Assembly (NCBI GenBank): GCA_021018815.1
Contig: JAITYX010000127.1
Span: forward strand, 868,001 to 932,000
From: Talinum fruticosum
Taxonomy: Eukaryota > Streptophyta > Magnoliopsida > Caryophyllales > Talinaceae
Direction of reading: 5' to 3'
DNA: 64,000 bases
Of the stretch, positions 35,598 through 46,494 are shown piece after piece. Both the position numbers and the translations under genes were made by a program. The notes under the pieces were generated by a model. The model searched no databases, had not been told where the DNA came from, and was given only the letters and a program-made list of their open reading frames with translations. The first letter of the stretch is position 1, and each line of letters begins with the position of its first letter.

Positions 35598-37126
35598 TGA
35601 AGGTTTGCTCGGGAGAGTTAGAGTCACCCTAGAGGGGGTGAATAGGGTGATGAAAAATTCTTTCTAAAAGCGCACACCTTTTTGACAGAGAAGAGACAAA
35701 GACAGATTATGAGTCTAAGCAAGGAGTCGAAAATAATGGACTCGGAATGTAATGAATCGGAGTAAACACGTTCAGCAGGGATGTCCGAATCTAGAATGAA
35801 CTCGGAAAGTGAACACAGAGATTTTACGTGGAAACCCTCCCGGGGCAGAAAACCACGGCCCGTGTCAATCCAGACACGAAGTCAAATCCACTATTTTGAG
35901 TCCACAAAATACCGTGAACTTGATCGAACCCGAGTTGCTCCCTTAGACAACTCTATACAAGTTTTCCTAGACTCGAAATTCCCTTATCCGATCTAGTACT
36001 TCCTAGCTGAGATAACCCTTACAGCTAGGGACAACTAAGCCGAGTTAACCCTTACAGACTTAGTCAAGGGACCTTACAAAGAATGTAAGAAGTGTTTGTA
36101 ATCGAGTACAAGACCTTACAACTCGTAAAGTAATGAATTACAGAGTGGGAGTTGTAAGTTGAAGATTGAAGGTAAATACAATAACTTTGATCAAGTTGGT
36201 GTATTGACAATATGTACCGCTATCTTCAAGTCTTGTGAAGTGGCTTCTATTTATAGATAACCAGGCAGAGTAGCCGTTATCTTCATCTCGCTGACCGAGA
36301 GTCCTCTCGTGACCGTTGATAAGGGCTTTCGAGTCACTCGAAAGTATCCGTTGAAATATGGACGTTGGAGAACGGTTCAACTCTCTTGGAAGTCCCAAAA
36401 CCATCGGTTGTGTCTTGAAAAGTGTGGTGAAAACCATCGTTAAGCTTGACCTTCCAGCTTTCCGGATATGGAAGCGCATGCGCTTCCGACACAATCTTCT
36501 CGGGACCGGAGCAGGAAGGTTGAAAAGCTATATCTCGCTGGTGATTTGACGTTCGAGCCGGCTACTTTTGTAGTTTGAAAAGATATCCTCGATTGAATAA
36601 CCTACAAAAGTAAAACATCTTCGGTTCTCAAAGTATAAAATACTTTGGTCCAAGGTTAGACACAGTATAATAATATAATCATGATAATTAACCAACAGAT
36701 TATCTCGAGTTAGAGAAGAAATGGAACTTTCCGAGTCTAATATCCATGATACTCGGAATTCCATATGACTTAGTCTCAAGTAAAGAATCAAGTTCCATAA
36801 CGAATATCGAGTGGGAAATACTTGATGTAGACTAAGCACGAAAAGAACTACGAATGCCGACTTTGCAAACAATAGAGTAAATAATCACAAGTCGATTCTG
36901 AGTGAGAGTGGACTCGTAATAAAGGACCAATTTTCCGAGTCACTAACCGAAAAGCGATAAAATATATAAGTGAAGGCCGAAACGCATAGAAAAGATACTA
37001 TGTCACTCAAGTAAGTTTCTAAGACACCGAGAATGCCTTGGAATCAAAACACTATATGAATGACATCGTTATACCCGATTCCTTTTACATGACTCGTAAA
37101 GATATAGATCGTTGTCCGAGTCTTCA
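35598..37126 (-). mobile_element. 3' LTR of copia B
   Basis: On the minus strand it runs TGAAGACTCGG... to ...GCAAACCTTCA. A TATA box CTATAAATAG (36247-36256, minus) sits about 0.87 kb from the LTR start and would mark the U3/R border. It matches the 5' LTR at 44842-46370 except for roughly 35-45 positions by eye. Confidence 0.92.
36247..36256 (-). promoter_or_regulatory. LTR TATA box (3' LTR of copia B)
   Basis: CTATAAATAG on the minus strand. The same box is at 45491-45500 in the 5' LTR, where it would drive the genomic transcript. Confidence 0.65.
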
Positions 37127-37499
37127 ATCTCCCCTTTTTGATGAAAGGCATTCCATACTTAAACGTAAACTTTGTTAGAGGGAATAGAATGATTCCGAGT
37201 AGTGTGAGTAAAAGTAAGACAATATTGAATGAATCGGAGCAATGTATACTATATCGAGCAAAATAAAGTATGCTTGAACTTATTAACTCGTAAAATAAAG
37301 AACTCATAAATTAATAAGGAAATGCATTCTGTTCATTTAAAAAAATTACAAGGGCGGAAAGAACTCCCCTAGACAAGACAACCGAGCTTCGACTACATTT
37401 CTCCCCCTTGCCTTTCAAAGAAAAACAAGAAACAAAAAGAAGGGAGAAAAGTACAAGTAATACACACAAGTTGTCCGGACAAAAAGAAAAATTTGAAAA

Positions 37500-39154
37500 A
37501 CAGAAATTCTGGAGGCACCGAGGAATCGTGACGCAGTGGCATGGCTCCAACTAGGGAGGAGGGGATTTCGGGTGGAGGCGGAGGTGCGCCGGCGCCGATA
37601 AGATCTTGACGATGTGCTTGAGCGCGGCGAAGGGAGAACCGGGACAACTCGCAGGGGCTCGGCTCCGAGTGGTCGACCCGGAGAAAGTGGATCGAGGGGT
37701 TCTACCCTTGGGACATCGGGGCCGGAGGGGGCTGCTCTGGTCGACTCACCGGAGGAGCGAGATCTTCGACCCACTCGGACCAGCTGTCCGAGCCGAGTAC
37801 AGCGATTTGAGCTTGGGGAGCAGGCTGTCCCTCGGCAGTTGCCACGGCCTCTTCTTCCCTTTTCCCGGAAGGGGCTGCCTCACTGCAGGTTCCTCGGCGT
37901 CCTCCGCTGCATCTTCCGCTTCTTCCTCTCGCTTCCTCGACTTCCTCGCTCTCCGAGGAGGTCGGGCTCGGGCTCGAAGACGCCTCGGATGGGTCCGAGT
38001 CTTCGGGTCCCGAGCCGCCTTGGACCGTCTCTCTCGAGGAGCTCAGCCAGCTCTTTCTCGCTCCTTAACCAGCTCTCTCATCTCAAGAACGAGAGACTCG
38101 CTGCTCTCGGATTTGGGACTCGACCGGTCTTTTGGTTAATGGTCGGACCTCGAAGGACAGATTTGAAACCTCCGAGCATGTCTCCGAAATCGGAAGACAC
38201 AGAGGTGATCTTGTCCATGAAGACGAGGGACAAGAGGGCGAGAGAGAGTTTTGGAAGCACCGGAGGTGGAGGCACCACCAGGTGAAGAGGGAAGAGGGAG
38301 AGGGGTTGATTTCGAGTCCGAGGTGGAGAAGGAGGCCTCGGCTCCGAAGTTGTGAACCCGCACACCGGGGTTAGTTTCCTGGTATCCGTACCCTCGAAGT
38401 TCCTTCTTGCCGACCACAATGGCCGCCTCGGACACCGCGTTAGGGTCGGAGGGAAGAGGAACTTGGAATTGTTTGAAGACAAGGGTGAGAAGAGCACCGA
38501 AAGGAAGGGAGGTGTTCTTCTTAGTTTGAAGTTGAGCTGGCACAGCCGCCATCCGCTCAATGATGGAGGGGAAGAGGTCGACTTCGTATCCCTCCGGGAT
38601 ATCGAAGAGAGCTTTGAGGTGCTTGGAGTTGGGGTTCTCCTTGCTAGAATGCTCGAGAGAAGAAGGTTCTCATCAGCAGGAAACACGAAGCCCGGCTTCG
38701 ACTTCAACCGAGTCACGAAAAGTTCTTTCCGGACCCAGGGAATTCTTTAGCGTATTTTTCAAAGAAGTCGTCGGTGACTTCAGTGAAGGGGATAGGGTTG
38801 CTGTTCAAGAAGAGAGAAGAAACTTTGAACAGTCGTGAAGGAGGGAGGAGTTGATACTGAACGGTAACGTTCGAACCCTAGAGGTTAGAACATTTTCGAG
38901 TGAGAGAGGTGAGTATAAAACTCGTAAACGAGTTCGGGATAGATGAACTCGCTGAAACACAAGAAATGGTAGACTCCTGTAGTTTGGATGTTGGACAACC
39001 AAGAAAATTTGGTTGTTGGGAAGAACTTGTCGTCCAGCCGCAAGATGCTCGGGTGACAATGGGTTTTGAGGGGTAGAGCTTTCGGCTTGTTGGTGCGGGG
39101 CTTTTTGGAGGATGAAGAAACCCGAAAGTCGGGGTGGTTTCCTCTTTTAGGCAT
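37500..39154 (-). pseudogene. Third ORF (env-position protein) of copia B
   Basis: ATG at 39154 after a CTCTCT-rich leader. The N-terminus is basic and Ser/Pro-rich (MPKRGNHPDFRVSSS). KFFPTTKFSWLSNIQTT and FSEFIYPELVYEFYTHLS follow. In shifted frames come FFEKYAKEFPG, ENLLLSSI, MAAVPAQLQTKKNTSLPFG with ALLTLVFKQF, a Pro/Ser-rich linker, MDKITSVSSDFGDMLGGFK, a short coiled coil (EMRELVKE) and an acidic Ser/Glu-rich tail near 37850-38000. I see no signal peptide or convincing membrane span in the frames that match copy A. The region is GC-rich, which makes both strands look open. SIRE elements carry an 'envelope-like' ORF here; its role is unknown. Confidence 0.68.
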
Positions 39155-39391
39155 TGTGAGAGATGAAAAGATGAAACTTTTCGAAAGAAAGAGAAAGAGA
39201 TGGAGGTGTAGAAGAGAAGAAAACGAAAAAGAGAAGAGAGCAGATCGAAAACTTACGAGAGAGAGAGAGAGAGCTTCTTCAACGCTTGCAGACGATCAAG
39301 GGAACACTGTTCACGTAGAAAAGTTCCGCGAGAGGGTTTTCGTTTGAGAGGGAAGGAGTTTGAGAATACCGAGAGGAAGATGAATAGACGT

Positions 39392-39399
39392 TATTTATA
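39392..39399 (-). promoter_or_regulatory. Internal TATA box ahead of the third ORF of copia B
   Basis: TATAAATA on the minus strand, about 240 bp before the ATG at 39154, followed by a leader with a CT run and a GTAAGT that could be a splice donor (near 39258). Copia A has the box at 8208-8215 with similar spacing. Confidence 0.55.
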
Positions 39400-39787
39400 A
39401 AGAATGTGCGCGCCCGTTCACTATCCGTTAAGTAACTCCGTTCCGTCTCACCCGTCCATCGATCATTAATGCCCGGTGTGACAGCTTCTTCTTCAACGGT
39501 TGAGATAACAATGGTTTGAAATCTGCGGTTAAGATCTCGATCGCAGCGCTCGAGAAAGAGAGAGAAAAAAGTTTGAAATTATAATCCGAAACTCTCCACT
39601 GTTCTAGAGATAGCTTCGTAAAATTTGATGTCCAATTTTCTCTACATCCGAGTTTGACTCGTAAAAGTTTCGAGTGACTCGAAACACGTAAATAACGATT
39701 AGCCCAAGATCACATGATCAATCGAACCAATGGTTATTGACAACTAAAGCACATAGCACGTAAAAATGCAAGAATCATAACGCGAAA

Positions 39788-42700
39788 CTAAGCATTTAAC
39801 ATACCAAGCTCATTCCGAATAAAATGCAATTGATCTTCACCAAGAGGCTTAGTAAAGATATCAGCTAATTGAAGATTAGTAGGAATGAATTCAAGTGTAA
39901 TGTCACCCTTTTCTCGAGTGATCGCGTAAGAAATGATACTCGACTTCAATATGCTTTGTTTTTGAGTGCCGGACAGATTCTTAGTGATACTGATTGCGCT
40001 TTGATTGTCACACTTGATTGGGACAGAGTTGAGAGTTAGTCCAAGATCCTTCAAGTGTTGTTTTATCCAGAGAATCTGAGCGCAACAAGCTCCAGCGGCA
40101 ATATATTCAGCTTCGCAGTTGATAGAGCTACCGAGTTTTGCTTCTTTGAGTGCTAGGATATTAGGGATTGACCTGAAACCGGCAAGCTCCGGATGTGCTC
40201 TTTCGATCAACTTTGTATCCTGCGTAGTCCGCGTCTCGAGTACCCGGTCGGACTCGCTCCGAGTCTCCGGAGTACCATAGTCCTAGATTCCGAGTGCCCG
40301 CAAGATATCTCGAATATTCTCTTCACCGCAGATGAGATGTGATTCCTTTGGATTAGCTTGAAATCGTGCACATAAACAAACACTCGAACATTATATCTGG
40401 TCCGCTTGAAGTAAGATATAGCAGTGATCCAATCATACCTCGATAGAGTTTCGATCTACTCGCTTTACCTGTCTCATCCGAGTCGAGTTTTATACTACTC
40501 GCTCATAGGAGTAGATGCGTGCTTTGCATCTTGAAGTTTGTATTTCTTCAGCAGTTCCTTGGTGTACTTTGATTGATGAACAAAGATTCCATCTTTGTCT
40601 TGTTTGATTTGCAGTCCAAGGAAGAAATTGAGTTCTCCCATCATGCTCATTTGGAACTCTTGACTCATCAACTCGGAAAATTCTCGGCACGTAAATTCAT
40701 TAGTAGCACCGAAAATAATATCATCTACATATATTTGAACAATGAGAAAATCTTTCCCTTTGGTCTTTATGAATAGAGTCTTGTCGATCCGACCTCTTTT
40801 GAAATTATTTTGAACCGGAAGTCGCTCGATCTTTCATACCAAGCTCTAGGGGCTTGCTTAAGACCATAGAGAGCCTTTTGGAGTTTGAAAACATGATTTG
40901 GAAATTCCGAGTTTTCAAAACCGGGAGGTCTGCTCAACATAGACCTCTTCTTCAATAAAACCATTGAGAAAGGCACACTTAACATCCATTTGATATAATT
41001 TAATATGCATGCAGGATGCAAATGCCAACAGATATTCTAATGGCTTCAATTCTAGCTCACTGGTGCAAAGGTTTCCCCACAATCAATTCCTTCTTCTTGA
41101 TTGTAACCCCGAGCTACAAGTCTAGCCTTGTTTCTGACTACTACTCCACCCTCATCCAGTTTGTTTTTGAAAACCCATTTGGTTCCTATAACTCGGGTGG
41201 TCGGAAGGTCGGTTGGTCGAGTCCGGACTTGGTTTCTCTCGAATTGATTCAGCTCTTCTTGCATGGCCTCTACCCATTCGGGTTCATCAAGGGCTTCTAG
41301 TGCATTTTTGGGTTCGAGTTAGTGAAATGAATGCAGTGAATGCACATAGATTATGAAGACAAGAACGAGTTCTTACCCCACTCGTTGATATCGAAATAAT
41401 GTTTTCTTGGGGATGACTGGAAGTAAATTTGAATGCTTTACCAGCTTCTTTGATTCACCAGGTTTGTGGGTTGAATTGCTTGATCTTCGAAGCTTGTTCC
41501 GAGTGATCCTCTTCATTGACTTGTTCGTTCCGAGCGACCTCTAGAGTTATCTCATTCCGAGCTTCCTCGTTCGAGTGGTCTCCTTCCGAGTCTTTATAGA
41601 CTCATCTTCGTCATCATCTATTCCGAGCTTCAGCTTCGAGTATGAAGATTCACTTGGTTTTCCCTGTTCAAGCTCATCAAACACTACGTGGATACTTTCT
41701 TCCACTTTGTTAGTTCTCTTGTTGAATATACGATAAGCTTTGCTATGAGAAGAGTAACCTAGAAAAATTCCTTCGTCCGACCGAGCATCAAACTTGGTCG
41801 GATGATCCTTACCGTTGTTGTGGACAAAGCACTTACACCCGAAAGATCCGAAATAGGAAATATTTGGCTTCCTTCCTTTGTAGAGCTCATAAGGTGTTTT
41901 CTTCGGAATGGGTCCGATGAGGCAACGATTGAGAGTGTAGTTGGTCTGTGTTTACTGCCTCCGCCTGAAATAGTAAGGCGAGTTGTGTTCAATCATCATC
42001 GTCCTTGCTATTTCTTCAAGGGTTCTGTTCTTTCTCTCAACTACTCCATTCTGCTGAGGAGTTCGGGTGCTGAGAAGTTGTGAGAAATTCCATTCTTGTC
42101 GCAAAACTCGAGAATTCCGAGTAGTCGAACTCCCTTCCATGGTCGGTTCGAATCTTTTGAATCTAAGTCTAAGACTCAACTTGAATCTTTCTACGAGCTT
42201 GCTGAATTCCTTGAAGGCCTCATTCTTATGCTTCGAGAAAACACACCCAGGTAAATCTTGAAAAATCATCAATAATAACAAGTATGTAAGATTTACCTCC
42301 GAGACTCTTTACGAGGATTTCACCACATAAGTCCATGTGTAGTAATTCAAGCACGTTGGATGTGGAAACTGTCTTCGAGAGATTTGAATGAAGATCTGAC
42401 TTGTTTCCCTTTGGTGCATGCTCCACATACTTTATCCTTCTCAAACGCACAGTTAGGTAATCCTCTAACCGGACCAAGAGATGCAAGCTTTTTGATAGTA
42501 TGCATGCTAATATGACCTAATCTACGATGCCAAATCCAAGAATCATCTTGAAGATATGCTTTTAAACAGGATAAGTTCTGACTTGGGTCGAAAGAGGGAT
42601 GATGTAGGTATTACCCGATCTCTTACCCGAGAGCTTTACCTCTTTGGTGGTCTCATCCGTGATGTAGCACTTGGATTGAGTGAATTTTACCTCTTGACCT

Positions 42701-44782
42701 TTGTCACAAAGTCGGGAGATGCTAAGTAAGTTGTACTTAAGTCCTTTGACAAGGTAGACTGGGCTCACCAGATTGTTTCCATTACCAATCTTCCCAATGC
42801 CCACTATCTTGCCCTTATTGTCATCACCAAAGGTCACCTTTCCTCCTTTATATGACTCCAGCTCGGAAAAGAGTCCTTGGTCACCCGACATGTGTCGAGA
42901 ACATCCGCTGTCCAGTACCGGTGTCCTTTGATCTTTTCCGAGTGACCCGCAAAACAGAGAAAATCTAACCCTTCTCACTTCCTCTAACGAACCCAAGTAA
43001 CATTCCTTACTCGTGGTCCCTTTACGAGGAAGAAGGTGCTTCGGAACCCGATTTGAATGACTTTGGGTTTAGTCCGAATCTGAGTCTCCTTCTTTTCGGA
43101 GAACCGAGTCTGTGTCTCTTTCCTTTTAAAAACCTTTCCTTTTGAAACAGAGGAAAATGGTTTCTTTTTGTAAATAGGTCCGGGTTTAGTCCTCCTTTCA
43201 TTTTTGTGAATGGGACCATGCTCAGCCTTTTTGAACTTAACAGCTCTGGAATCCTTTTTGAACAATTCCGAGTAAGAATTAGATTCTTCCTCTTTGTTGA
43301 AACCAAGACCTTCTTTTCGAAATGAGACACATTGTGATCCTAAGAGCATATCAAGGTTCTTCTGTCCTTGAGAAAACTTTAAAACCAGATCTTGAGACTC
43401 AATGAGCTTCGTTTCAGTTGCTCATTTTCTTTCTCGAGTAACTCGGACTCGGTCTCATTAGTTTGAGCACTTGTCTTGAGTTCTCTCGAGTGTGAGTCTC
43501 AGCTTTTCCAATTCATTTTTTAAAAGGTGCTCTCAGTAGTGATTGACTCCAGTTGTTCCTTGAAATGAAAAGAATCGAATTGGACTTTTCTTCCAAAGTA
43601 AAGATGTATTTAGCTAAATCAACTTTGGAAAATTTGAGGAAATAATTTATTACCTCTTGAGGATCGGCTTCCTCATTATCCGAGTCCGTGTCTAAGTCCG
43701 ACTCTTTTCGGCTTCCGAGTCGGTGATTGCCATTAGACACTTTGAGTCATCCGATTCTTCGTCGTCTTCGAGATGAGTCCTCGTCACTCCATGTTGCCAT
43801 CATGGCCTTTTTCTTCTTCCTGTCCCTTCTTCGTTTTGGACAGTCCTTGACTATGTGGTCTTTGCTGCCACATTCAAAACATCCAAGCATTCTTAGTCAA
43901 GGATAACTTTGAGGGTGAAGAAAACTTACCTTTTCTGTCTCTCTTGTCCTTTTTGTAGAATTCTTCTTTTGGCCTTTTATCCCATCTTTTGTGCTTCATC
44001 ATTCTCTTGAAGCCTCTTGCAATGAGTGCCATGGGATCATCTTCCGAGTCGAGGAGCTTGGACTTGCTTCTTTGGATTCCGAGGCTTTAAGCGCGATATT
44101 CCTTTTGGAAGTACCCTCAGCATCTTCTTCTTCCAGATGTATCTCATGGGTCGAAGCTTTCCAATGAGCTCGTCCGGCTTCAAGAGTGAGAGGTTCCGAG
44201 CCTCTTCTATGGCAGTTACCTTCGGACCCCATCGTTTCTTGGGTAGGCTTTTGAGAATTTTCCGGCACATTTCTTCATGGGAGATTTTCTTTCCCGGAGA
44301 TTTGAGATTGTTGGTGATCTCAGTGAAGCGTATGAACATCCGAGTAATGTTCTCTTCCGGCTCCATTTTGAAAAGCTCATATTTGTGATGATACTCGGCT
44401 GATCTTCGCTTGTCTCACCTGGCTTGTACCTTCGTAGGTGTTGACCGAGTGTCCCACACCTCTTTAGCAGAGTCACAGGCAGAGACTCGATTATATTCTT
44501 CCGAACTTATGGCGCACATGAGGATGTTCATGGCTTTGAAGTTCTTTCGAACTTCTTCGCCTCGCTGGAGTGAACTCGACCTTTGTCTTTGGAAGGATTC
44601 TCAATTCATCTGTCTTCGTTGGGATGTAGTTTCCTTGTTGTATGATTTCCCATACTTCTTCGTCGTGATCCATAAGGAAACATTCCATCGGCTTCTTCCA
44701 GATGACCGAAATTTGAACCTTTGAATTTTGGTGGCCTCGTTGGAAGATCTACCTTCGTCGAACTCTCCGGTGTTCGATCCAT
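39788..44782 (-). pseudogene. Copia B gag-pol
   Basis: ATG at 44782. The gag has PPKFKGSNF, the UBN2-type block ITNNLKSPGKKISHEEM, KSLPKKRWGPKV, and a CCHC knuckle CFECGSKDHIVKDC at 43845-43886. The protease DSG lies near 42915 (LDSGCSRHMSGD). Integrase zinc finger and core span about 42540-41960, with HMDLCGEI and QQNGVVERKNRTLEE, and the integrase tail is near 41760. RT is at about 41264-40490 with intact YVDD at 40720-40731. RNase H ends MLNA at 39788. The usual copia order is complete. About a dozen frame changes and a TGG-to-TAG change in the RNase H motif ISWHSKK break it. Confidence 0.88.
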
Positions 44783-44828
44783 CCGATCTTTAAACCTTTG
44801 GACTGTTAGATCCTTTCCGAAAGGCTAG

Positions 44829-44840
44829 GCTCGATACCAA
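44829..44840 (-). other. Primer binding site of copia B
   Basis: Minus strand ATTGGTATCGAGCC, two bases after the LTR end CCTTCA. It resembles the tRNA-iMet site TGGTATCAGAGC, also seen as TGGTATAAGAGC in copia C. Confidence 0.75.
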
Positions 44841-44841
44841 T

Positions 44842-46370
44842 TGAAGGTTTGCTCGGGAGAGTTAGAGTCACCCTAGAGAGGGGTGAATAGGGTGATGAAA
44901 AATTCTTTCTAAAAGCGCACACCTTTTGACAGAGAAGAGACAAAGACAGATTCCGAGTCTAAGCAAGGAGTCGGAAAATAATGGACTCGTGAATGTAATG
45001 AATCGGAGTAAACACGTTCAGCAGGGATGTCCGAATCTAGAATGAACTCGGAAAGTGAACACAGAGATTTTACGTGGAAACCCTCCCGGGGCGAGAAAAC
45101 CACGGCCCGTGTCAATCCGGACACGAAGTCAAATCCACTATTTTGAGTCCACAAAATACCGTGAACTTGATCGAACCCGAGTTGCTCCCTTAGACAACTC
45201 TATACAAGTTTTCCTAGACTCGAAATTCCCTTATCTGATCTAGTACTTCCTAGCTGAGATAACCCTTACAGCTAGGGACAACTAAGCTGAGTTAACCCTT
45301 ACAGCTTAGTCAAGGGACCTTACAAAGAATGTAAGAAGTGTTTGTAATCGAGTACAAGACCTTACAACTCGAAAGTAATGAATTACGAGTGGGAGTTGTA
45401 AGTTGAAGATTGAAGGTAAATACAATAACTTTGATCAAGTTGGTGTATTGACAATATGTACCGCTATCTTCAAGTCTTGTGAAGTGGCTTCTATTTATAG
45501 ATAACCGAGCAGAGTAGCCGTTATCTTCATCTCGCTGACCGAGAGTCCTCTCGTGACCGTTGATAAGGGCTTTCGAGTCACTCGGAAAGTATCCGTTGAA
45601 ATATGGACGTTGGAGAACGGTTCAACTCTCTTGGAAGTCCCAAAACCATCGGTTGTGTCTTGAAAAGTGTGGTGAAAACCATCGTTAAGCTTGACCTTCC
45701 AGTTTTCCGGATATGGAAGCAGACGGCTTCGACACAATCTTCCGGGACTTGGAGCAGGAAGGTTGAAAAGCTATATCTCGCTGGTGATTTGACGTTACGA
45801 AGCCGGCTACTTTTGTAGTTTGAAAAGATATCCTCGATTGAATAACCTACAAAAGTAAAACATCTTCGGTTCTCAAAGTATAAAATACTTTGGTCCAAGG
45901 TTAGACACGAGATAATAATATAATCATGATAATTAACCAACAGATTATCCGAGTTAGAGAAGAAATGGAACTTTCCGAGTCTAATATCCATGATACTCGG
46001 AATTCCATATGACTTAGTCCGAAGTAAAGAATCAAGTTCCATAACGAATATTAGAGTGGGAAATACTTGATGTAGACTAAGCACGAAAAGAACTACGAAT
46101 GCTGACTTTGCAAACAATAGAGTAAATAATCACAAGTCGGATTCCGAGTGAGAGTGGACTCGGAATAAAGGACCGGTTTTCGAGTCACTAACCGAAAGCG
46201 ATAAAATAGATAAGTGAAGGCCGAAACGCATAGAAAAGATACTATTTCACTCAAGTAAGTTTCTAAGACACCGAGAATGCCTTGGAATCAAAACACTATA
46301 TGAATGACATCGTTATACCTGATTCCTTTTACATGACTCGGAAAGATATAGATCGGTGTCCGAGTCTTCA
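44842..46370 (-). mobile_element. 5' LTR of copia B
   Basis: Same ends and same length (1529 bp) as the 3' LTR, with a TATA box at 45491-45500. Flanked on the right by the target duplication CATCA (46371-46375). Confidence 0.92.
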
Positions 46371-46494
46371 CATCATATTATTAAAAGAAAGCATTTTTAG
46401 AATCGAGTCTTTGCATTTCATCTCATTGCATAAAGTCGAAGAATATTACAAAATATTAAACATTAAATAACAAAAGCACCCTACTAGGTATTCA

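Larger units (their letters stand above)
35598..46370 (-). mobile_element. Complete SIRE/Maximus-like Ty1/copia element B
   Basis: A 10,773 bp element on the minus strand: 5' LTR 44842-46370, primer site, gag-pol (44782-39788), internal TATA, third ORF (39154 to about 37500), polypurine tract (37127-37140) and 3' LTR 35598-37126. The LTRs are both 1529 bp and nearly identical, so it is the youngest insertion here. The 5 bp target duplication CATCA is at 35593-35597 and 46371-46375. It landed in the Tat copy 2 accessory region just past the PMD gene. Frameshifts across gag-pol and a Trp-to-stop change in RNase H make it non-autonomous as written. Confidence 0.93.

Noticed and set aside
37606..38374. 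Plus-strand open frames of 177 and 223 residues
   Set aside because: They lie opposite the GC-rich third ORF of copia B; the minus-strand frames match copy A, the plus-strand ones match nothing and are shadows of high GC.
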